From Sulfurihydrogenibium subterraneum DSM 15120 (lineage in GTDB: Bacteria > Aquificota > Aquificia > Aquificales > Hydrogenothermaceae), in assembly GCF_000619805.1 (NCBI RefSeq), contig NZ_JHUV01000011.1, forward strand, positions 62,001-126,000: a DNA stretch of 64,000 nucleotides, written 5' to 3'. The notes beneath the pieces are model-generated. The model had not been told where the DNA came from and did not search any database. It saw only the letters and a program-made list of their open reading frames with translations. The translations under genes and the position numbers were made by a program. Shown one piece after another: positions 62,890 to 64,000 of this stretch (positions within the stretch are counted from its first letter, which is position 1; every line of letters begins with the position of its first letter).

Positions 62890-64000
62890 CTTACTCCTAT
62901 ATTCATAACAAGAATAGATGTCAGTATGTTAGATATTTCCCAAAATACAGTTGGATATATACCGATAACTAAAACCATTATAGCTAAAAATCCAACAGTA
63001 AATTTCTCAACAGGATTTAAGTTAAACTTACCTTCTTTAACAGGTTCATACATATACATATAAGAAACGACCCTTAAGTAATATCCAGCTGATACTATAC
63101 TTGTAATTACAAGAACAACCGCAAGCCACCAAACATTACTTGATATAAGAGCCATAAATACACCAAACTTACCCATAAATCCAACTGTCGGTGGTATTCC
63201 CAGCATTGAGAACATGTATATAAGCATATAAAGAGCCATTATAGGATGTTTCTTAGCTAAACCTTTAAAGTCATCTAAATCGTTTGTCCAGTTGCCGTTT
63301 TTCTCAAATGCTGATAATAATATAAACCCACCTAAAGCCATAAAGAGATAAACGAGAGAGTAGAAGATTAGAGCTGTAAATCCCATTCCATTAGGTGATG
63401 CTAAAGCTGCTAAAATGTATCCTGTATGGGCGATAGAAGAGTAAGCAAGCATTCTTTTAACATTTCTTTGTTTTAATGCAACGAAGTTTCCTACGACCAT
63501 AGAAACTGCAGCCAGTACTGCCCATCCGTAAGACCATACAGAGTTAACAAGAGGAAACGCTTCAACCATTATTCTTAAAATAACTGCGTAAGTTGCTATT
63601 TTTGAAACACTCGCCATAAATGCGGTTATTGGAGTAGGAGCTGATTCGTAAGCATCAGGTGTCCAAAAATGGAAAGGTACTGCAGAAGCCTTTAAAGCAA
63701 GTCCTACTATAAGCAGTCCAAGTCCTGCTGTAGTAGCTAAATCTGCATTATCCTGAATTTGATTAAATACTCTTGCAAAATCAAAACTACCTGTTTTTCC
63801 GTATATAAGAGCTATTGCGTAGCTTATTATAGCTGTTCCAGCACCACCCATTATAAGGTATTTAAACGCACCTTCTTTTGATTTGTAATCTCTTCTCCAC
63901 AAGCCAACTAAAATGTAAGTTGATACAGACATAAGCTCTAAACCTATGTAAAAGCTTACAAGGTTTGGAGAAGATACCATAATCATAGAACCAAGTAAAG
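62886..64000 (-). CDS. nuoN: NADH-quinone oxidoreductase subunit N, 3' part
   Basis: The frame is open to the window's right edge, so the N-terminus is outside. 371 codons are seen. The family features are [19 protein letters not shown], the pump lysine region [35 protein letters not shown], and [19 protein letters not shown]. It is a proton-pumping subunit at the inner end of the membrane arm. Other membrane-arm genes (J, K, L, M) are expected just beyond the edge. Confidence 0.95.
   Translation of the reverse strand, partial: LLGSMIMVSSPNLVSFYIGLELMSVSTYILVGLWRRDYKSKEGAFKYLIMGGAGTAIISYAIALIYGKTGSFDFARVFNQIQDNADLATTAGLGLLIVGLALKASAVPFHFWTPDAYESAPTPITAFMASVSKIATYAVILRIMVEAFPLVNSVWSYGWAVLAAVSMVVGNFVALKQRNVKRMLAYSSIAHTGYILAALASPNGMGFTALIFYSLVYLFMALGGFILLSAFEKNGNWTNDLDDFKGLAKKHPIMALYMLIYMFSMLGIPPTVGFMGKFGVFMALISSNVWWLAVVLVITSIVSAGYYLRVVSYMYMYEPVKEGKFNLNPVEKFTVGFLAIMVLVIGIYPTVFWEISNILTSILVMNIGVR

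Noticed and set aside
1-64000. CRISPR array
   Set aside because: No set of regularly spaced repeats occurs. The only regular array is the 12-bp coding repeat at 2752-2871, and the segment at 41060 is single.

Overview
The window reads as part of the chromosome of a thermophilic, AT-rich bacterium. The gene content (reverse gyrase, a fused NuoCD, a hydrogenase-4-like membrane complex, Hsp20, full biosynthetic genes) and the protein style (short, Lys/Glu/Ile-rich) fit the Aquificota, most likely Hydrogenothermaceae such as Sulfurihydrogenibium. This assignment is by recognition; no search was run. Coding density is very high, and many genes join through ATGA or TGATG overlaps.

Layout. 1-9.3 kb: the 3' end of a UvrD/PcrA helicase, then leftward genes for a MIP18-type protein, pyrC, an Rpn-type nuclease with an internal antitoxin-like reading frame, lepB, a secreted nuclease and gltB. 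9.3-13.7 kb: a TonB-dependent receptor, a small periplasmic protein and a membrane GGDEF-EAL protein, a candidate outer-membrane-to-c-di-GMP signalling set. 13.8-20.2 kb: histidine phosphatase, GNAT, lon, hsp20, trmD, gatA and a DksA-like gene. 20.3-23.8 kb: a rightward overlapping operon of small membrane proteins, prepilin peptidase, a ModE-type regulator, hldE C-domain and Sir2. 23.9-32.2 kb: tRNA-His, lpd, purF, an IS607-type TnpB locus, DJ-1/PfpI, M24 peptidase and mnmG. 32.2-34.8 kb: leftward hemD, a potassium channel and an NFU protein.

34.8-43 kb is the accessory part: an orphan UPF0175 antitoxin with a decayed toxin, tmk-holB-ricT-kdsD, a VapBC-like pair, an RlmN-like radical SAM enzyme, a decayed IS481-type element with inverted repeats and a target duplication, and a GC-richer CsgG-like gene that looks transferred. 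43-46.4 kb is reverse gyrase. 46.4-53.6 kb is a six-gene complex related to hydrogenase 4 whose large subunit lacks all four NiFe-binding cysteines. 53.7-58 kb carries a MidA/NDUFAF7-type methyltransferase coupled to nuoI, a coiled-coil protein and nuoCD. 58-64 kb holds leuB, nadC, hemJ, a two-component system, rpoZ, gmk and the 3' part of nuoN.

Best candidates for new biology: the Rpn gene-within-gene with ten 12-bp repeats, the TnpB with a substituted third catalytic residue and tnpA reduced to 16 codons, the receptor/periplasmic/c-di-GMP set, and the NiFe-less complex beside a complex I methyltransferase gene.
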